A stretch of 8,677 bases of DNA from Helicobacteraceae bacterium. GTDB taxonomy: Bacteria > Campylobacterota > Campylobacteria > Campylobacterales > Sulfurimonadaceae. The stretch is taken from positions 1 to 8,677 of the forward strand of contig JAGXIA010000065.1 in NCBI GenBank assembly GCA_024635885.1. The letters are read 5' to 3'. How positions within the stretch are numbered: position 1 is the stretch's first letter; each line of letters begins with the position of its first letter. Of this stretch, positions 7,171 through 8,677 are shown in pieces. The notes beneath the pieces were generated by a model. It was not told where the DNA came from. It saw only the letters and a program-made list of their open reading frames with translations, and made no database searches. Position numbers and translations under genes: made by a program.

Positions 7171-7236
7171 TTATAAAAACACAAATTTTTTTGGCAGTAT
7201 CCATTTGTTCTTCTTCCTGTGTTTTGTTATATACAT
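7171..7236 (-). CDS. Small 21-codon basic ORF bridging the nuclease-like and cyclase-like genes
   Basis: The ATG (7236-7234) overlaps the TAA of the upstream gene as TAATG, with AAGGA just before it. The frame ends at a TAA (7173-7171) that touches the AAGG ribosome site of the next gene, nine bases before its ATG. The peptide begins MYITKHRKKNKW and has nine Lys, Arg or His residues out of 21. It could be a real small protein, a coupling leader, or chance in AT-rich DNA. A second frame of 13 codons from an ATG in the same spacer, after AGGAAG, ends one base before the next ATG, so the spacer is unusually readable. Confidence 0.25.
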   Translation of the reverse strand: MYITKHRKKNKWILPKKFVFL

Positions 7237-8225
7237 TATTCCTTAGATTCATCATAAAATCTTATATCATTTTTTGGTTCTAAAATTTCTTTAACAAACC
7301 ACGAAACCCTAAAAAGAATGTCTGATAAATCAGAATATTGTTTTGGTGTTTTATAATTTTTTAATTGATGAGATAAATTAGGAAATGAATCAATAAAAAT
7401 ACTTGGTAACTTTTGATCCTTATTTTTATATTTACTAAATTTATTCATATGTAATATATTAAATGATCTATTAAAACTCCAGTGATCACTAATTTCATTA
7501 TGCTCTATAAATTGATAATGTCTATGATATAAGTTTGTTAAAATAATGCCATCTACTTTATCAAAATTGTTGTGTTCTAAAAATGGGTCTTCAGATAAAA
7601 TACCATTGTTACCATAAAAATAACCTTCCCATGAATCCATATCACCTAAACCACCAATACATATAACTAAAATATTTAATTCATTATTATTTATATCATT
7701 AGAGAATTTCTCTTGTGCTGATAATAAAAAGTCTTTTAACTTATTATGTCTACTTGAGACACCCTTATATTTAAAATTCATTTCTTTAAAGTCTTTATTT
7801 GGATGTATTCCAAATGCACCGTGCTTACTTTTTTCTCCTGATGTTATTTCTTTTTCATATTTTGTATTATCAATACATTTGACTTCAATATTAAATTTAT
7901 AGTTCTGCTTTTTAAATGAGCAGTCAATATCTTTTGGAGGATTAACTTTTTCTTCATATTTAAAAGTAGTAGGATATTCTTTTGCAAAGTATCCAAGTAC
8001 AGTTAGTTCACAAGCTATTTGGATATATTGAATTTCATCAAATACTTTTGTATTTAATTGTAATTTATTATTTATAATATCATTAAAATCTTTTTTTGTT
8101 AAAATTGAATTTAATGATTTTAGAATTCTTTTTAATCCATTTACATATTTTTTATTATGAGTATTTGCTAGTTTAATATAATGTTCTTCTGGTAAATATT
8201 GAATATTATTTAAAAAATTATTTAT
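7236..8225 (-). CDS. Probable PD-(D/E)xK (restriction endonuclease-fold) nuclease, apparent ATA start
   Basis: An uninterrupted frame of 329 codons runs from 8225 to the TAA at 7238-7236. The middle carries a restriction-endonuclease core: a helix with Glu73 (ACELTVLGYF), then KDIDCSF with Asp99 and Asp101, then FNIEVKC with Glu114 and Lys116. This is the D...ExK arrangement that binds Mg2+ for DNA cleavage. The C-terminal part (NILVICIGGLGD, VDGIILTNLYHRH) looks like further core strands. There is no ATG, GTG or TTG from 8225 down to Met149 (7781), and starting there would delete the catalytic core. An AGGAG (8236-8232) stands six bases before an ATA at 8225-8223, the probable start or a mutated former ATG. 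A stop codon lies directly before it. It is the first gene of the minus-strand cassette. The exact family and target are unknown. Confidence 0.65.
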   Translation of the reverse strand: MNNFLNNIQYLPEEHYIKLANTHNKKYVNGLKRILKSLNSILTKKDFNDIINNKLQLNTKVFDEIQYIQIACELTVLGYFAKEYPTTFKYEEKVNPPKDIDCSFKKQNYKFNIEVKCIDNTKYEKEITSGEKSKHGAFGIHPNKDFKEMNFKYKGVSSRHNKLKDFLLSAQEKFSNDINNNELNILVICIGGLGDMDSWEGYFYGNNGILSEDPFLEHNNFDKVDGIILTNLYHRHYQFIEHNEISDHWSFNRSFNILHMNKFSKYKNKDQKLPSIFIDSFPNLSHQLKNYKTPKQYSDLSDILFRVSWFVKEILEPKNDIRFYDESKE

Positions 8226-8231
8226 TTAATA

Positions 8232-8236
8232 CTCCT
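8232..8236 (-). promoter_or_regulatory. Ribosome binding site AGGAG placed for an ATA start
   Basis: Read on the minus strand, the sequence is AAGAGGAG, then TATTAA, then ATA. The strong site lies six bases from the ATA at 8225, an ideal gap, and no usual start codon lies within reach in any frame that stays open. It therefore decides the proposed start. Confidence 0.5.
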
Positions 8237-8282
8237 CTTAAAATAGTTATCGAATTTTGTATATAACAATTTATTTATTCCC

Positions 8283-8288
8283 ATTATA
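8283..8288 (-). promoter_or_regulatory. Likely -10 box TATAAT for the minus-strand cassette
   Basis: A perfect TATAAT (in CACTATAATGGG on the minus strand) stands about 45-50 bases before the nuclease ribosome site. No good -35 is present at 17 bases spacing; weak -35 elements are usual in Campylobacterota, where AT-rich upstream DNA contributes. The region upstream (8301-8317) is almost pure A/T. Confidence 0.45.
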
Positions 8289-8318
8289 GTGAACTTGACT
8301 TAATATTAATAATTAATA

Positions 8319-8335
8319 GAACACAAAAAATGTTC
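8319..8335. promoter_or_regulatory. Short inverted repeat GAACA-N7-TGTTC upstream of the promoter
   Basis: GAACA (8319-8323) and TGTTC (8331-8335) form a symmetric site about 30 bases upstream of the proposed -10 box on the minus strand, a position open to an activator. It is only five bases per arm, so chance is a real possibility. Confidence 0.2.
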
Positions 8336-8359
8336 CCTTAAAAGTATAAATTTAACCCT

Positions 8360-8388
8360 AGAGTAAAACCAAACTTTCACTCTTTTTT
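8360..8388 (+). terminator. Possible weak plus-strand terminator hairpin
   Basis: AGAGT (8360-8364) pairs with ACTCT (8379-8383), with an inner AAA/TTT pairing across one mismatch and a six-base loop, followed by a T run to 8388. No plus-strand gene is seen just upstream, so it may be a relic or chance. Confidence 0.25.
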
Positions 8389-8409
8389 AACTATGTAAAA
8401 AGAAAAAAT

Positions 8410-8460
8410 AACTTGGCATGTGGAAATAACTTGGCATGTGGAAATAACTTGGCATGAGAC
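8410..8460. repeat. Tandem 18-bp direct repeats, two perfect copies and one partial
   Basis: AACTTGGCATGTGGAAAT occurs exactly at 8410-8427 and 8428-8445. A third copy starts at 8446 and keeps the first 11 bases (AACTTGGCATG) before diverging. A fourth degenerate copy is at 8505-8517. The units abut with no spacer, so this is not a CRISPR array. The layout of several inward-facing AACTTG-type units near a possible element end resembles the multiple terminal repeats of IS21-family elements, but no istA or istB gene is present. Binding sites for a regulator are the alternative. Confidence 0.8.
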
Positions 8461-8462
8461 GG

Positions 8463-8496
8463 CTGAAATAAAGTGAACAACTTCACTTTATTTCAG
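8463..8496. repeat. Perfect 15-bp inverted repeat with four-base loop
   Basis: CTGAAATAAAGTGAA (8463-8477) is followed by CAAC and then its exact complement TTCACTTTATTTCAG (8482-8496). It sits between the third and fourth repeat copies and 53 bases past the stop of the rightmost minus-strand frame. No T run follows on either strand, so it is not a standard terminator. It may be part of a mobile-element end or a protein or RNA structural site. Confidence 0.8.
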
Positions 8497-8504
8497 ACTA
8501 TGAT

Positions 8505-8517
8505 AACTTGGCTTGTG
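8505..8517. repeat. Degenerate fourth copy of the 18-bp repeat
   Basis: AACTTGGCTTGTG matches the first 13 bases of the unit with one change. A possible element terminus, GACA at 8534-8537 (TGTC on the minus strand), lies 17 bases beyond it. No matching partner end is evident in the window. Confidence 0.55.
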
Positions 8518-8548
8518 CCGTTAGTTCAGGCTAGACACCCAACGAGTA

Positions 8549-8677
8549 TTACCTTCGTTTATCTGTTAAGTATATGAAAAGACCTAATGCTGATAAAAGA
8601 AATGCCGTACTGATAATAATTGCTACTGGATAGTATAAATTACCGGCCATATCCAATTGACTATATTTAATGACCAT
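8549..8677 (-). CDS. Small single-helix membrane protein or C-terminus of a larger one
   Basis: The minus-strand frame of 42 codons enters at the right edge with an ATG at 8677 and ends in a TAA at 8551-8549. The peptide has one strongly hydrophobic helix (about residues 15-36, containing PVAIIISTAFLLSALGLFIY) followed by a basic end (DKRR), predicting an outside N-terminus and an inside C-terminus. No ribosome site can be judged because the window stops at the ATG, so this may be a complete small protein or the last helix of a longer one. I do not recognise the family. The 15-bp hairpin lies downstream of its stop. Confidence 0.45.
   Translation of the reverse strand: MVIKYSQLDMAGNLYYPVAIIISTAFLLSALGLFIYLTDKRR

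Noticed and set aside
7098..7283. Plus-strand 61-codon ORF across the start of the cyclase-like gene
   Set aside because: It is antisense to the start region and spacer of better supported minus-strand genes and has no ribosome site or family signature. It looks like a shadow frame in AT-rich DNA.
7236..7781. Starting the nuclease gene at the ATG at 7781 (181 aa)
   Set aside because: The open frame continues 148 codons upstream with a recognisable D...ExK core and a strong ribosome site at its head, so the ATG is internal.
8410..8460. CRISPR array
   Set aside because: The 18-bp units abut without spacers, there are only two perfect copies, and no cas genes are present.
8393..8475. Small protein encoded by the repeats (Thr-Trp-His-Val-Glu-Ile units)
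   Set aside because: The frame is closed by a TAA just upstream, has no start codon with a ribosome site and runs only about 24 codons.
8463..8496. Standard intrinsic terminator for the rightmost minus-strand frame
   Set aside because: The stem is AT-rich and no U run follows on the minus strand, so the usual terminator form is missing despite the perfect pairing.
1..8677. tRNA, rRNA or riboswitch genes
   Set aside because: No cloverleaf, conserved rRNA stretch or known aptamer core was recognised on either strand by eye.

Overview
The window looks like the chromosome of a low-GC, hydrogen- and sulfur-metabolising Campylobacterota relative (Sulfurimonas-like). I infer this from the gene content and base composition. 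There is no rRNA or other marker gene in the window to prove it.

The left two thirds (1-5826) is one plus-strand run of tightly packed genes. It opens with the C-terminal domains of a phosphomannomutase-type protein, probably the tail of a sugar-1-phosphate nucleotidyltransferase/phosphomannomutase fusion. Twenty-two bases later comes a complete six-gene Ech-type (group 4) energy-converting [NiFe] hydrogenase in the order echA-B-C-D-E-F. Neighbouring ech genes overlap or are 8 bases apart, so they look translationally coupled. EchA and EchB are the membrane proton (or Na+) module. EchC and EchE form the [NiFe] and [4Fe-4S] catalytic core. EchD is the NuoC-like linker and EchF a two-cluster ferredoxin subunit. 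All metal-ligand cysteines are present. EchE stops three residues after its last nickel ligand, so it has no cleavable C-terminal tail. No hyp maturation genes are in the window.

The right third (about 5830-8400) is visibly more AT-rich and reads on the minus strand. From its promoter side it holds: a probable PD-(D/E)xK nuclease of 329 codons whose only well-placed start codon is ATA (8225-7236); a 21-codon basic ORF whose ATG overlaps the nuclease stop; a 346-aa protein resembling a class III nucleotidyl-cyclase fold (7161-6121); and a frameshifted C-terminal remnant (6053-5843). The atypical composition, the nuclease plus cyclase-like pair and the gene debris suggest a horizontally acquired defence-type cassette beside the hydrogenase operon. 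That function is inferred, not demonstrated.

The far right (8229-8548) is non-coding: a likely promoter for the nuclease, two perfect 18-bp tandem repeats with two degenerate copies, and a perfect 15-bp-stem hairpin. The repeats resemble the multiple terminal repeats of IS21-type elements. The same repeat motif occurs three times near the 3' end of echA, where two copies form an inverted repeat just before the echB ribosome binding site. A 42-codon minus-strand reading frame with one membrane helix runs to the right edge.
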